From Lucinisca nassula (taxonomy: Eukaryota > Mollusca > Bivalvia > Lucinida > Lucinidae), in contig OY757012.1 in assembly GCA_963580285.1 (NCBI GenBank), positions 164,660,652-164,724,651 of the forward strand: a stretch of DNA of 64,000 nt, in the 5' to 3' direction. Within the stretch, counting starts at the first letter, position 1, and each line of letters starts with the position of its first letter. The translations under genes and the position numbers were made by a program. Under the pieces are notes generated by a model that had not been told where the DNA came from, did no database searches, and was given only the letters and a program-made list of their open reading frames with translations. Shown here one piece after another: positions 42,829 through 52,939 of the stretch.

Positions 42829-43099
42829 GCGTTTAACATGGTGGGGGGGTCCGAAGTATAAACCCACGAAATCCTATGACAACAAGATTTTTCTCTCAAG
42901 TACCTTGGCCTTCTTGTCCAATTGTAGTTTCGAAGTATTTATCTACATTTGCATGTGAATTATGCTGGATTTCGCACGGAATGAAATGGAGCTTTTGAGT
43001 CGATTCTTTTATTTTATTAACAGAAAGTAGTGTTGACATTCTCCCGCTCAGAAAGACGCTTATGATTTTAATGAGCGCCTAACATGACAGTGAATAGGA

Positions 43100-43196
43100 T
43101 CTTTTTATCCATAGTTCTGATTGGCCTCTAGACGTTGATTTGAGCCAATCAATAGGACTGTCATAAAAAGCGGCTAGGCCTACTTTCGTTTTTGTG
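43100..43196 (+). promoter_or_regulatory. CCAAT-containing promoter region
   Basis: An inverted CCAAT box (GATTGG, 43119-43124) and a forward one (CCAAT, 43145-43149) lie 50-80 bp upstream of the first ATG. No TATA box is evident at the usual spacing. This layout suits a TATA-less housekeeping promoter. Confidence 0.5.
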
Positions 43197-43238
43197 ATGG
43201 CTGCAAGTCACCTTCAGAAGTCTTCAGAAAAATCATGA
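43197..43238 (+). promoter_or_regulatory. upstream ORF overlapping the main start (ATGA)
   Basis: ATG at 43197 (context GTGATGG) opens 13 codons, MAASHLQKSSEKS, and stops at TGA 43236-43238. The stop overlaps the ATG at 43235-43237 of the membrane-protein ORF by two bases. This could allow termination-reinitiation or restrain translation of the main ORF. Confidence 0.55.
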
Positions 43239-43403
43239 GGAAGTACCGTTTTAAATCAACCAATTCCAGATGGGCCCAGATACGACCCAAATTAAACACA
43301 CTCTACTTCTTAGTAGCATGGAATGTTGCTGGTTATGCTATATACAAGTTCATCAAAGCAAAAGCTGGAAAAAATGTTGAAGGATTTGATGAATTGTCTA
43401 CCA
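43235..43403 (+). CDS. small single-pass membrane protein, exon 1
   Basis: Encodes residues 1-56 plus one base, ending at a strong donor (A|GTAAGTT, GT at 43404). The N-terminus is basic (MRKYRFKSTNSRWAQIRPKL), followed by one hydrophobic segment (TLYFLVAWNVAGYAIYKFI, about residues 22-40) and a basic KAKAGKN stretch. A short basic N-terminus with a single segment fits small mitochondrial inner-membrane or ER proteins, but I do not recognise the family. Exon 2 at 53232 matches in phase. CCAAT boxes and a uORF lie upstream. A Met further upstream (43197) is out of frame, so 43235 is the only start for this frame in the region. Confidence 0.65.
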
Positions 43404-43449
43404 GTAAGTTACATGTATCTTTGTACCATAATGACAGTGGCCCTGTATG

Positions 43450-43637
43450 CCAACATTCCAACAGATTACCTTGGCTTATCCCCCCCCCAATTAGGAGTGG
43501 CAGATAGCATCACTCTATGGCATTTCAGGTGCCCTCTGCAAGAACTGACATCTGCAAGGATCCTTCTTCCCTCAGACAATTAGTGATTGGAATGCCCTTC
43601 CATGAACTTTAATCCTTCTAAATGCCAGGGTGCACTT
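43450..43637 (+). pseudogene. old CR1-like LINE 3' fragment
   Basis: Reads (shifted) NIPTDYLGLSPP, then LTSARILLPSDN, equivalent to SIPTDDLVPP...RTDIYKESFFPRTI of the intact copy. It lies against the 3' end of that copy, in opposite orientation. Confidence 0.65.
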
Positions 43638-46600
43638 CAGAATCAGAATCAGAATTGTTACTGGTGACACGTCAAATGACATTCATACACCAGGACCTGT
43701 GATATGGGAAGTTAGTCCCTAGCTCTAACCAAAGAGGTAAATTTAGCTACACAATCATCAGTACCTTCAGCTGTCGAAATAATCGAATCGGGAAGGGCAT
43801 TCCAATCTCTAATGGTTCTGGGGAAGAACGACTCTTTATAAATGTCAGTTCTTGCGCTAAGGGTCTGAAACGCCAACAAATGGTGATTTCTACAGTGTCT
43901 AGCTGGGGGAACAAGGTCATCTGTTGGAATGCTGGCAGCACCCTTTAGACCTTTGTATAAAAGGATTAGCCTACTGTCTTTTCTCCTTTTCTTGAGAGAC
44001 TCCCATTTTAATTTTCCAAGTATTCCAGTCATGCTCCCAGTTTCAAAGCAGTAATTGCCTGTTACAAATCTAGCAGCTCTATTCTGAACTTTCTCAATTT
44101 CATCATTAAGGACCACTCCACTGGGGTCCCAGATACAACTACCATATTCCAAGATTGGGCGAACAAGACCTTTATATGCTGCCTCTTTTACATCCTGAGG
44201 GCACTGATGAAGATTTCGCCTCAGGAAACCAAGCGTTCTATTTGCCTTAGTACACATGTTGCTAATATGAGTATTCCATCTCAAGTTGTGTGAGATTGTC
44301 ACTCCAAGGTATTTAATGGAGTCCACATTCTCGAGGACCGTTCCCTCTAAGGTGTAAGAAGCCTCAACTTTATAAGATCTCTTCCTAGTTATCTGCATAA
44401 TATTGCATTTAACTGGCTGAAATCTCATGCCCCATTTACGTGCCCAACATCCTAATCTATCTATGTCAGCCTGAAGTTTCAATGAGTCATCTGTATCTCT
44501 AATTTCCCGGTAACAAACACAGTCATCTGCGAACAGTCTTATTTCTGAGTCAATGTCAGTGGAAATATCATTGATGTACAGGGAGAACAAAAGTGGACCA
44601 AGAACGGTCCCTTGCGGGACTCCAGACAAAACTGGAGCCCACTCCGAAGATTCACCATTAACAACAACCCGCTGTTTTCTGTAGCAAAGAAAGGAATCTA
44701 TCCATTTGAGGGTCTTTCCCCCAATTCCATAACCAAATAACTTAGATTTAAGTAGTTCATGAGGAGGGGTGTCAAAGGCCTTCTCGAAGTCAAGAATAAA
44801 TGTGTCCACCTGTCCCCCTTTGTCCAAGATTTTTGCCCAGTCATTAATAACTGTGCTTAGCTGAGTTTCACAACTGTGCCTTCTCCTAAATGCATGTTGC
44901 CTGTCTGACAAAAGTTTATGCTCGTCCAAGTGGGCCATGATGTTTGAGCAGACTATATGTTCCAGCAATTTACACAGAACACAAGTCAGAGACACAGGGC
45001 GATAATTACGGGCAAGAGCCCTATCTCCTTTTTTGAAGAGTGGACAAATGTTTGCTAAGAGCCATTCTTTGGGGATTTCACCCGTATCAAGAGACTGTTG
45101 AAACAAGTGTGCGAAAACTGGACCCAACTCATTTGCTAGTTCCTTCAGGACTCTGGGGTGAAGCTCATCGGGTCCTAAGGCCTTGCTGGGGTTTAAGCCT
45201 TTAAGTAATTTGATCACTCCTGCAGCTGTCACAACAATATTATCCATGAATGGGGCCGATCTTCCAGTCAATGGAACCTCCGTGAACTCAATTTTATTAA
45301 ATGCATCATTGAATTGACCAACTAATTCCTCTGCCCTTTCAGAGTCTGATTCAGCAACCCCGTCCCCTCCTCTTTTATTAAGGGGCGGGATACCTTGCCT
45401 GTCTTTCTTCTGGCTATTAATATATCTGTAGAAGTCTCTGGGATTTGCCTTTACATCACCTACCAAGTTATTCACATACAAATCATGCTGATTTTTTATA
45501 TCAGTCTTAATTTCACGTCTCAAGTTTTCAAATTTTGTCCGGAGTTTACCACTTCCCGTCTTTTTTGCCTTTGCATGAATCTTATTCCTTCTGCGAATTT
45601 TCCTTCTTATCTCTGGAGTGATCCAGGGAATAGAAGATACAGCCCTACTAGTTTTTGAGGGGATATGATTTTCGGCCGAAGTATGAATGAAAGAAGTTAT
45701 CAGATCAAAATTCTCCTGTATAGACCGAGCATCTGAATGACCATTAAAGTAATTCTCCTTTGCAAATCTGAGTGCATCCTTCCTCATAGTTTCATAGTCA
45801 CCTTTCTGATATGAGTACACCTTCCTCCGAGGTTTCTTTATTGGTGGGATGTGAATTTTTAAATATCCGGAGACAACATCGCGGTCACTTAGTTTATCTG
45901 GGGAATGAATGTCTTCGAATTGTCCTGGCAAAGTCGTAAGGATCAGATCCAATGTGTTCTTATCACGAGTGGGGAAGTTAACAATTTGTTCAAGGCCATG
46001 ATCGTTCATAATGTCAATCAATATTTGTCCTTCCGACTGACTCAGCATTGTGCCTTGTTTACTGAGCCTGTCGGGCCAAGCAATGTCTCTGAAGTTGAGG
46101 TCACCTAGAACATGTACAGCCGGGAGTTTTTTACCCTTATGCTGCGATTTAATGCAATCCAGTTGGTCTTTAAACAACTGGAAGTTTTCGATTGTACCAT
46201 TTGGTGGTCGATACCAACTTGCTACGAAGTGGGAAGTTTTATTTGCAAAAACCTTAACCCACACCGATTCGGTGTCATTTTCAAGTTCCATGAAAGGCAT
46301 GTGAGGGATGTCTCTATGAATGAGCAACATCACCCCACCGCCATGAGAGTTCCTATCTTTTCTGTACACACTGTACTCACAAGTTTCAGGGAAAAGCTCA
46401 GATGTAGTAATTGAACTGTCAATCTTTGTTTCCTGAATAGCAACAATATGAGGTTGAGATGTATCGAGGAAAGCTAAAAGTTCAAGAATTTTCCCTCTAA
46501 TTCCATTTATGTTTATACTGCAAAGTTTCAAACCTTTCACAAAATTTGACTTAGTTTCATCAGCAGTTGAAGATTTGCCTCTCTTATCCTCTGACAGAGG

Positions 46601-47300
46601 TTCAAACCTGTTTGGCTTACTCAGTTCTACATATTCATCAAAGAAGGAGTCTGAAAAGTTACAGACCTCACATTTTGGACATATCCAGTGGCAGCTTGAA
46701 TTTACCAAAGTGCCATATTCTGCATCTGAAATGAAGGAACAGTCAGTGTGTATCCACATTTCACATTGATCACACTGAACGGCTTTGTGGCCATTAAGGA
46801 CAGCACCACTGCAAAGACCACAGTCAGCTTTGCAGTCTTTGCAATACCAAGTTCCAGCTCTAGATTCAATTTCTAACAATTGACTGTTATCCAAATCAGA
46901 ACATGAGGAGTGAAAGCGCTTGTTACAGTCCTCACATTCTATCCATTTCTCAGAACTTTTGCAATATTTTTTGCAGAGTCCGCAGCGAAACCTTGGGCCG
47001 GGGTTAGTTTCAATGTCTCCGGCCAAGATTAGAAGTAAAGCCAAGTTTGTACCGCGCGAGGACTTGAAGTTTTGCAAGCCCTCCGAACACCTTCTGTTCC
47101 CATTCTTCCTTGTAAATGCCAAGTACTGGGAAGTTCTACTACTACTCTCCTTAATTGTAATCTTGCACTCCTGATTTCCATCATCTGGATGCATTCTATA
47201 AGTTGTTTTCCAAAGAGTGAACCCAAGAATTAAGACCATTGGAAACAGGGAGACCTTCATTTTAATATACCGGGTAGTGATTTGATGATTTCTAATGACT
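43638..47300 (-). mobile_element. full-length CR1-like LINE, antisense in an intron
   Basis: The 3' end is AACAATTCTGATTCTGATTC on the minus strand (complement of 43638-43660), a short tandem repeat as in CR1-type LINEs. One ORF fills most of the element. The 5' end is uncertain: sequence up to about 47510 could be 5'UTR. No target duplication was found. Confidence 0.85.
43712..47260 (-). CDS. CR1-like LINE polyprotein with 2A motif, PHD fingers, endonuclease and RT
   Basis: An intact 1182-codon ORF. Residues 1-17 are hydrophobic (MKVSLFPMVLILGFTLW), resembling a signal sequence. Residues 82-89 are DIETNPGP, a 2A-like ribosome-skipping motif preceded by a leucine-rich stretch (ALLLILAG). Residues 93-201 hold two PHD-type Cys/His fingers (CGLCKKYC...CKDC; CGLCSGA...CPKC). 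An EEP endonuclease spans about 247-470 (SININGIRGK, QETKID with Glu277, GDLN with Asp387 and Asn389, LSDRDVV at 457-463). The RT spans about 690-960 (DFEKAFD 824-830, GVPQGTVLGP 880-889, FADD 910-913). In the usual SDH motif, His is replaced by Arg460 here. 2A motifs are established in CR1-like LINEs of sea urchin and molluscs. The ORF lies antisense within the intron of the small membrane-protein gene. Confidence 0.9.
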   Translation of the reverse strand: MKVSLFPMVLILGFTLWKTTYRMHPDDGNQECKITIKESSSRTSQYLAFTRKNGNRRCSEGLQNFKSSRGTNLALLLILAGDIETNPGPRFRCGLCKKYCKSSEKWIECEDCNKRFHSSCSDLDNSQLLEIESRAGTWYCKDCKADCGLCSGAVLNGHKAVQCDQCEMWIHTDCSFISDAEYGTLVNSSCHWICPKCEVCNFSDSFFDEYVELSKPNRFEPLSEDKRGKSSTADETKSNFVKGLKLCSININGIRGKILELLAFLDTSQPHIVAIQETKIDSSITTSELFPETCEYSVYRKDRNSHGGGVMLLIHRDIPHMPFMELENDTESVWVKVFANKTSHFVASWYRPPNGTIENFQLFKDQLDCIKSQHKGKKLPAVHVLGDLNFRDIAWPDRLSKQGTMLSQSEGQILIDIMNDHGLEQIVNFPTRDKNTLDLILTTLPGQFEDIHSPDKLSDRDVVSGYLKIHIPPIKKPRRKVYSYQKGDYETMRKDALRFAKENYFNGHSDARSIQENFDLITSFIHTSAENHIPSKTSRAVSSIPWITPEIRRKIRRRNKIHAKAKKTGSGKLRTKFENLRREIKTDIKNQHDLYVNNLVGDVKANPRDFYRYINSQKKDRQGIPPLNKRGGDGVAESDSERAEELVGQFNDAFNKIEFTEVPLTGRSAPFMDNIVVTAAGVIKLLKGLNPSKALGPDELHPRVLKELANELGPVFAHLFQQSLDTGEIPKEWLLANICPLFKKGDRALARNYRPVSLTCVLCKLLEHIVCSNIMAHLDEHKLLSDRQHAFRRRHSCETQLSTVINDWAKILDKGGQVDTFILDFEKAFDTPPHELLKSKLFGYGIGGKTLKWIDSFLCYRKQRVVVNGESSEWAPVLSGVPQGTVLGPLLFSLYINDISTDIDSEIRLFADDCVCYREIRDTDDSLKLQADIDRLGCWARKWGMRFQPVKCNIMQITRKRSYKVEASYTLEGTVLENVDSIKYLGVTISHNLRWNTHISNMCTKANRTLGFLRRNLHQCPQDVKEAAYKGLVRPILEYGSCIWDPSGVVLNDEIEKVQNRAARFVTGNYCFETGSMTGILGKLKWESLKKRRKDSRLILLYKGLKGAASIPTDDLVPPARHCRNHHLLAFQTLSARTDIYKESFFPRTIRDWNALPDSIISTAEGTDDCVAKFTSLVRARD

Positions 47301-47694
47301 TATTATGGGGTGTCAAGCAACAATCCTGATTCCGAGTTTGTCACAGCCAGCACACTGACAGCTACAAAGGACTATTCAGTATACTGGTCCAATTATATAC
47401 CGCTCAGCACACTCAAATATCTGACAACACACAGGCTCTCCAGAAAAATGAATGTGACAAGCGACCTAATTTTGATCCAAAGAATTTCAGTTTTACGTTA
47501 CCCCACCCACTAGTGAGGTAATGGCGGGAAAGAATGTCAGCAATTTTTTCAATCTACAAGACAAACAAATCACAATCTAGGGTAACCAGCAATAAAATGT
47601 TGCTGGTTTACGCTTGTCTGTTATGAATCAGACAAGAAACCAAACAGATATCCAAGAAAAAAACTTCTCTTTCAGCGAGCTATTTTTTTCCAAT

Positions 47695-48215
47695 TCCGTC
47701 CAGGTCGAACGGAACACCGAAAGCTGCCTCTGATGCTAGAGGTCCCGGGTTCGATCCCCGGCAGCTGCGATAAAATTTCTGTGTCGGAACACGCTCCATT
47801 GCCATCATTTGCAGGGATGAATGCAGGCATGAGACTTCAGATTTTTGGCAGATTTCAGAATTTTTTGTTTTAAAATGTGTTTTGCAAAGTTGCTTGTTTT
47901 TGTCTGAAAGTTGTAAAAATGACATTTTTGGAAGGGGGGGATAGGAGTTCCAGATTTTTTCACTCCGGTTTCAGATTTTTTTAGCAGTCTTCCAGTCTCA
48001 TGCCTGTGAATGTCATAAAGTGCACCGTCCTTCGGATCGGGACATTAGCTGGAGGCCCCCTGTGCAGGGAGAACCATCCCCTGTGCAGGTTAAAGATCCC
48101 TACCGTAATTCAGGATTACTGTGTAGGCTTTCATCCTGCAATTCTGGAGTGTATGTAATGTACACCTGCGGTAATGGCCAAATGTGACCGACGCAGTATC
48201 AGTAGATCTAGAGAT
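47695..48215 (+). mobile_element. SINE-D interrupted by a hAT-like MITE
   Basis: B-box GGGTTCGATCCCCGGC near 47747; the 5' start is short. It continues CATCATTTGCAGGGATGAAT, is cut by 47824-48006, and resumes AAAGTGCACCGTCCTTCGG to GTACACCTGCGGTAATGG. Confidence 0.8.
47824..48006. mobile_element. hAT-like MITE in SINE-D
   Basis: Inverted ends CAGGCATGAGACT and AGTCTCATGCCTG, flanked by TGAATG (47818-47823, 48007-48012). CAG-type ends suggest hAT, but the visible duplication is 6 bp rather than 8, so the assignment is uncertain. Confidence 0.65.
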
Positions 48216-48231
48216 AGATAATTAGATACAA

Positions 48232-48970
48232 ATTGGAAGCAGTCCAAAGAAGGGCTGCCAGGTGATCAAGTTCAACATGTGTCAAGTGTTACAACTATGC
48301 TGAAGGACCTACACTGGCACCCCCTTGAACAACGCTGCATTGATAACCGCCCCACTATGATGTGTAAGATCACTTATGATCTTGTTGCAATACCCGCATC
48401 TGAGTACCTCATCTTCAACACTAGACCATCAGCCCACAACCGTTCCTTTGCATACAGACAGATTTACACAGATTCTTGAAAAGAAACGTTCAGGTCCATA
48501 ACAAGGACCTATCAGTTCCATATAAGACCCTTGTCAGGCAGCAGCTACTAGAGTATGCGTCCACTGTATGGTATCCCCACACTGCCATTGACCTGCATAT
48601 ACAGAGTGGAAGCAGTCCAAAGAAGGGCTGCCAGGTGATCAAGTTCAACATGTGTCAAGTGTTACAACTATGCTGAAGGACCTACACTGGCACCCCCTTG
48701 AACAACACCGCATTGATAACCGCCTCACAGTCACTATGATGTGTAAGATCACTTATGATCTTGCTGCAATACCCGCATCTGAGTACCTCATCTTCAACAC
48801 TAGACCATTAGCCCACAACCATACCTTTGCATACAGAGAGATTTAAACACAAACTTGTAACCGTTATTTTCTGTTGATATATTATGTCAAAATTTTTTCT
48901 CATATGCCACCTGCGAGTGGCCTGAGATTGATTTACAAAATAAAGTTCTTGTTCTGTTCTGTTCTGTTCC
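48232..48970 (+). pseudogene. LINE 3' fragments in tandem (two copies)
   Basis: Copy a (48232-48478) and copy b (48479-48970) share GTCCAAAGAAGGGCTGCCAG, CTTGAACAAC and GCATCTGAGTACCTCATCTT. Fragments read LVRQQLLEYASTVWYPHTAI, then (shifted) SSVTTMLKDLHWHPLEQ, YLIFNTRPSAHNRSFAYRQI, the C-terminal end of a CR1/jockey-type RT. Copy b ends in (TTCTG)n at about 48944-48968. Confidence 0.78.
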
Positions 48971-49592
48971 GTAATAAATACACAGATGGTTTGTCTCTCA
49001 ATTGACAGTGCAGCAATTATTGCGATTTACTTACTGGTCTAGTTTTACCGTATTTAAGGACTCAAAAAGACTGACAGTTGTTGACGATTTTTTTACACTT
49101 GCCCGAAATCAAAGCACAATAAAATGATAGTTTTGTTGTTGTATAGTTTTTCGGCCCGTTCAACTGTTAATGATTCTGAGATCTGGCAAGCCAATGGAAA
49201 CAACTAGAATTGCTTTAGCGCTTAGCGCTTATGGTAGTTGCGCCCCTTGGCCGCCACCGTTACAGACAACCAGGGGAACCCACAAATCCAAAATGGCGTC
49301 CTGTTTTGACATTTTAGCAATCACATGTGTTCAGACGCAGATTTTCAGCTGTTCTCGAATGTAAGTTAATTGGTAGACATAGTCCCCTTTGTTTGTTCTG
49401 TCACTGAGGAATTCTGAACCTAAGGCCGATAGCATTACTGACAGCCATTAGTGTGGATTGATAAACGGTATCTCACCAAACTATCACCGCTACTTGTATA
49501 GGCATCTCGGCAAACTACCGCGACTTATATCATGCTCCGACCACATTGCGGTTTTCTGGCTATGGACCCCGACTACCGCGATATATTGGAGC
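48971..49592. other. intron sequence, nothing recognised
   Basis: Lies between duplicated LINE fragments. No exon or known repeat is supported. Confidence 0.35.
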
Positions 49593-49950
49593 TATACTGT
49601 ATCAGTTCCATATAAGACCCTTGTCAGGCAGCAGCTACTAGAGTATGCGTCCACTGTATGGTATCCCCACACTGCCATTGACATGCATATACAAAGTGGA
49701 AGCAGTCCAAAGAAGGGCTGCCAGGTGATCAAGTTCAACATGTGTCAAGTGTTACAACTATGCTGAAGGACCTACACTGGCACCCCCTTGAACAACACCG
49801 CATTGATAACCGCCTCACAGTCACTATGATGTGTAAGATCACTTATGATCTTGCTGCAATACCCGAATCTGAGTACCTCATCTTCAACACTAGACCATCA
49901 GCCCACAACCGTTCCTTTGCATACAGACAGATTTACACCCACACAGACTA
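49593..49950 (+). pseudogene. third copy of the LINE 3' fragment
   Basis: Almost identical to 48500-48845 (TATCAGTTCCATATAAGACC onward), with the same frameshifts, so it arose by duplication of already broken sequence. It lacks the (TTCTG)n end. Confidence 0.8.
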
Positions 49951-50027
49951 ATACAATTACACTTTTTTCCAAAGACTATTATTCGCTGGAATGCTCTACC
50001 TGCCTATATTGTAATGCTACCCACTCT

Positions 50028-50233
50028 GGCGGCTCCCGCCCATTGGGGCTTGAAGAAATAGATGGGCTGCACGGTGCTTCCATGAAGAGCTGAATCTTGG
50101 TTTCTTTGGGCAACAGGGCTTGAGATATCATTTCATCTCAATGTCGGGTAAAAGTCCACAAAATTGGAAGCAACATCTCCAAAATGACCTATTCAGTGTT
50201 GACAGGGACGTTAAACCACAAATCAAACAAACA
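50028..50233 (+). mobile_element. SINE-B with central deletion
   Basis: Head CTCCCGCCCATTGGGGCTTG, then a jump from GAGCTGAAT to TTGGTTTCTTTGGGCAACAG, so the GGTAAACCGC segment is missing. Tail GTTGACAGGGACGTTAAACC. Confidence 0.85.
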
Positions 50234-50464
50234 AAAGCTACCAAAAAAAAACAAAAAATTTAGCAGTGCTGTTAGCCTGGTGGTTCATTCTTCTCCTTAA
50301 AAGACCAATTTCTGTTTCATCTAAACTTACACTTTTCGCACAGTACAAACCCATTTCACCAACTTTTCTTTCCTTTTATTTCAGCTAACACCCTTCAAAA
50401 ATTGGTTCGCCAGAACCCATCTTATGTCCTCCTTTGGTGTTTAGCCATATTAGAAGATAGATAG

Positions 50465-50619
50465 CAGGGATACAGACTGACAGGTGCCCAGTCGCCCAAG
50501 GCGCCTAAAGTTTTGCCTGGGCACCTAAGTTTTGAATAAAAATGCCTATAAACTTAATGTAAATTTCAGATTTATGGCAGTCTGGGCACCTAAAGCAAAA
50601 TGCGTAGTCTGTATCCCTG
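50465..50619. mobile_element. hAT-like MITE
   Basis: Inverted ends CAGGGATACAGACT and AGTCTGTATCCCTG. A GATAGAT repeat lies on both sides, but the left flank is itself a GATA run, which obscures the duplication. The interior has GGGCACCTAA direct repeats. Confidence 0.7.
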
Positions 50620-50626
50620 GATAGAT

Positions 50627-50830
50627 TGATTAGCTCATCCACGGGTGGTGCAAAGGATAGTGTAGCTAAATTTACCTCTTTGACGAGAGTTATGGACTTA
50701 TAACTTCCCTTTTCACATGTCCGAATGAATGTCATTTGACATGTCACCTGAGTAATGATTCTGATTCAGATGTATGAATCAGAATTATTACTGGTGAGTG
50801 GTGACACGTCAGATGGCATTCATTCATTCA
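50627..50830. mobile_element. CR1-like LINE 3' tails, inverted pair
   Basis: 50640-50770 reads forward (TAGCTAAATTTACCTCTTTG to AATGATTCTGATTCAG); 50772-50830 reads in reverse (GAATCAGAATTATTACTGG to TCATTCACCAGG). The two 3' repeats meet. Confidence 0.7.
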
Positions 50831-50904
50831 CCAGGAATGGGTGGATGGATGATCACTGTCATATATGTAGTGACAACATTTCTTTCTGTATATACTGCCA
50901 TACG

Positions 50905-51195
50905 CCGTCATAGACATTCTAGGTAGGTGTACATTACATACACTCCAAATTTGCAGGATGAAAGCAAACACGTTAATTCTAATTAATTATGGTAGGGATC
51001 TTTAACATGCACGGGGTGGTTCTTCCTGCACAGGGGGCTTCCAGTTAATGTCCTGAAACGATGGATGGTGCACTTTGTGGCATTCATCCCTGCAAATGAT
51101 GTCAATGGAGCATGTTCAGACACCACAATCTTATTACCCCTGCCGGGAATCAAACTGGGGGCCTCTAGCATCATTGGCAAGTGCACTAATCTTGG
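50905..51195 (-). mobile_element. SINE-D
   Basis: Reverse of the SINE-D body (GTACATTACATACACTCC, GGTAGGGATCTTTAACATGC) and B-box complement GCCGGGAATCAAACTGG. The A-box end is duplicated as GGCAAGTGCACTAATCTTG. Confidence 0.8.
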
Positions 51196-51212
51196 CAAGT
51201 GCACTAATCTTG

Positions 51213-51522
51213 ACCGCCCCCGCCCATAGGGGCTTGAAGAAATATGTGGGCTGCATGATGCTTCCACGCAGAGCTGATTCTGGCCCGCACACTAGTACTG
51301 GTAAACAGCTTAGAGGATCTAAGCCTGTCCAGGAACCGCGGTGCGAGGCGGACCGTCCATGCTAATAAACCCTATTGGTTTCATTGGGCGACAGGGCTTG
51401 AGATGTCATTTCATCTCAATGTCGGGTAAAAGTCCCACAAAATTGGAAGCAACGTCTCCAAAATGACCTTTACAGTGTTGACGGGGACGTTAAACCTCAA
51501 ATCAAACAAACAAACAAACAAA
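51213..51522 (+). mobile_element. SINE-B, 12-bp target duplication
   Basis: GCACTAATCTTG lies directly before the element and directly after its AAACAAACAAACAAA tail. The body is full length. Confidence 0.9.
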
Positions 51523-51674
51523 GCACTAATCTTGGAACTACCAAGTTGCACTCATGTACTGATGTAACCTCAGTTAAATGTTTTTCCCGCTAGACAAATG
51601 TCGTGCAGCTGTAATGGTAAGGGGCTGTAAAAAAAAAGTGGATATTTTATAGACATGCAGTTATTTCAATCTGA

Positions 51675-51912
51675 CTGGCCTAGTGGCTAAGAGCACTGAC
51701 TCTTAATCATTTGGTCTCTCACTGCTGTGGGTTGGAGCCTGGGTCGGGTCACATGAGACCCCAAGTTCTGCAATGGATGGTCAAGTGGTTTTTCTCTGGG
51801 TACTCTGATTTTTGCCCACCTCTGATTAACGATCGGCTCACTATGAGTGAAATAAGTGAAATAACCAGAATAAAAAAATCACTTCTGAAATTACACCTGT
51901 GGACATAAAACT
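51675..51912 (+). mobile_element. SINE-E
   Basis: CTGGCCTAGTGGCTAAGAGC head, a diverged B-box (GGTTGGAGCCTGG), CAAGTTCTGCAATGG, TGATTAACGATCGG and GGACATAAAACTG end. Confidence 0.8.
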
Positions 51913-52523
51913 GTTCTAACTTTGATGATCTTCATTTCATTTTGACTTGAAACATCATTCAGTATATCCTAACATCCTATCAGCCAATTGCCAGACAGAC
52001 ACAAGGTGGTGTACATTTCATTGCTGACTCCTGCACTGTCCAATCAAAATACATCTCAAATGTCAATCAGAAAGTGTTTGCCAAAATGAGACCAATCAAT
52101 TGCTTGATCTAGTTTTAGAATTCTTTGATCATGTTGATGAATGACATTTGCTTGTCAAACTAACTTGATGCAAAGAGATTCATTGAAAGTTATTTCATAG
52201 GAGTTTGAACACTTTTGTATCCACAGGTGTAGTTTGTAGTTAATTTTAAATTTTATTAGGTCTTTTTTTATTAATATTAAAAATGTGTTTTTAAAAATGG
52301 TTTCGGCTGTATTGCACATTTAATTTCCAACATTTTGATACCAGACTTGCACAGATTTGACATGGTCACTGGTAGTTTTGCAGTTTCATTGAAAACCGAG
52401 CAGCAAGGGTTTTGGGATACATCGGGAGTGTTTAAACCAAGCAAACTAGATCAGGATCTAACCTCTTGCTTAAAATACTGGAATTTAAGGGTTAAACAAT
52501 TGAAACTAAGTCTCAGCTCAATG
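51913..52523. other. intron sequence with one orphan open frame
   Basis: 52335-52500 is open after a possible acceptor (TTTTGATACCAG) and reads DLHRFDMVTGSFAVSLKTEQ and KPSKLDQDLTSCLKYWNLR. I do not recognise it, and it is not needed to join the two exons of the membrane-protein gene. It could be an alternative or decayed exon, or chance. Confidence 0.3.
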
Positions 52524-52799
52524 CAAAAAATGGCCCCCGCCCATCGGGGCTTGAAGAAATAAATGGGCTGCATGATGCTTCCACGCAGAGCTGAAACCAA
52601 CCCACACACAAGTACTGGTCAACTGCTTCGAGGATCTAAGCCTGCCCAGGCAAAGCGGTGCGAGTAGGCCCGTCCATGCTTATAAACCCTATTGGTTTCA
52701 TTGGGCGACAGGGCTTGAGATGTCATTTCATCTCAATGTTGGGTAAAAGTCCCACAAAAGTGTTGATGGGGGCGTTAAACCTCAAATCAAACATCAAAC
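52524..52799 (+). mobile_element. SINE-B, 21-bp target duplication
   Basis: 52503-52523 is repeated exactly at 52800-52820 (core ACTAAGTCTCAGCTCAATG). The long perfect duplication indicates a young insertion. The tail has lost the GGAAGCAACG segment. Confidence 0.93.
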
Positions 52800-52939
52800 A
52801 AACTAAGTCTCAGCTCAATGGAAACAGTCTATGTATCAGCCCAGCCTACACTCAGAGACAGTCTACCGATCAGTGCTTTGAAGAATGCTGAAGGTTATTA
52901 TCCTTGAATTTTACTGAATGCATGTCTTATTATACATCT

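Noticed and set aside
33845..43230. First exon of the RNase H2C gene
   Set aside because: I scanned the minus strand for an N-terminal exon ending in phase 1 and found no convincing candidate.
45395..47174. Plus-strand ORFs opposite the LINE ORF
   Set aside because: They mirror the 1182-codon minus-strand ORF and have no independent support.
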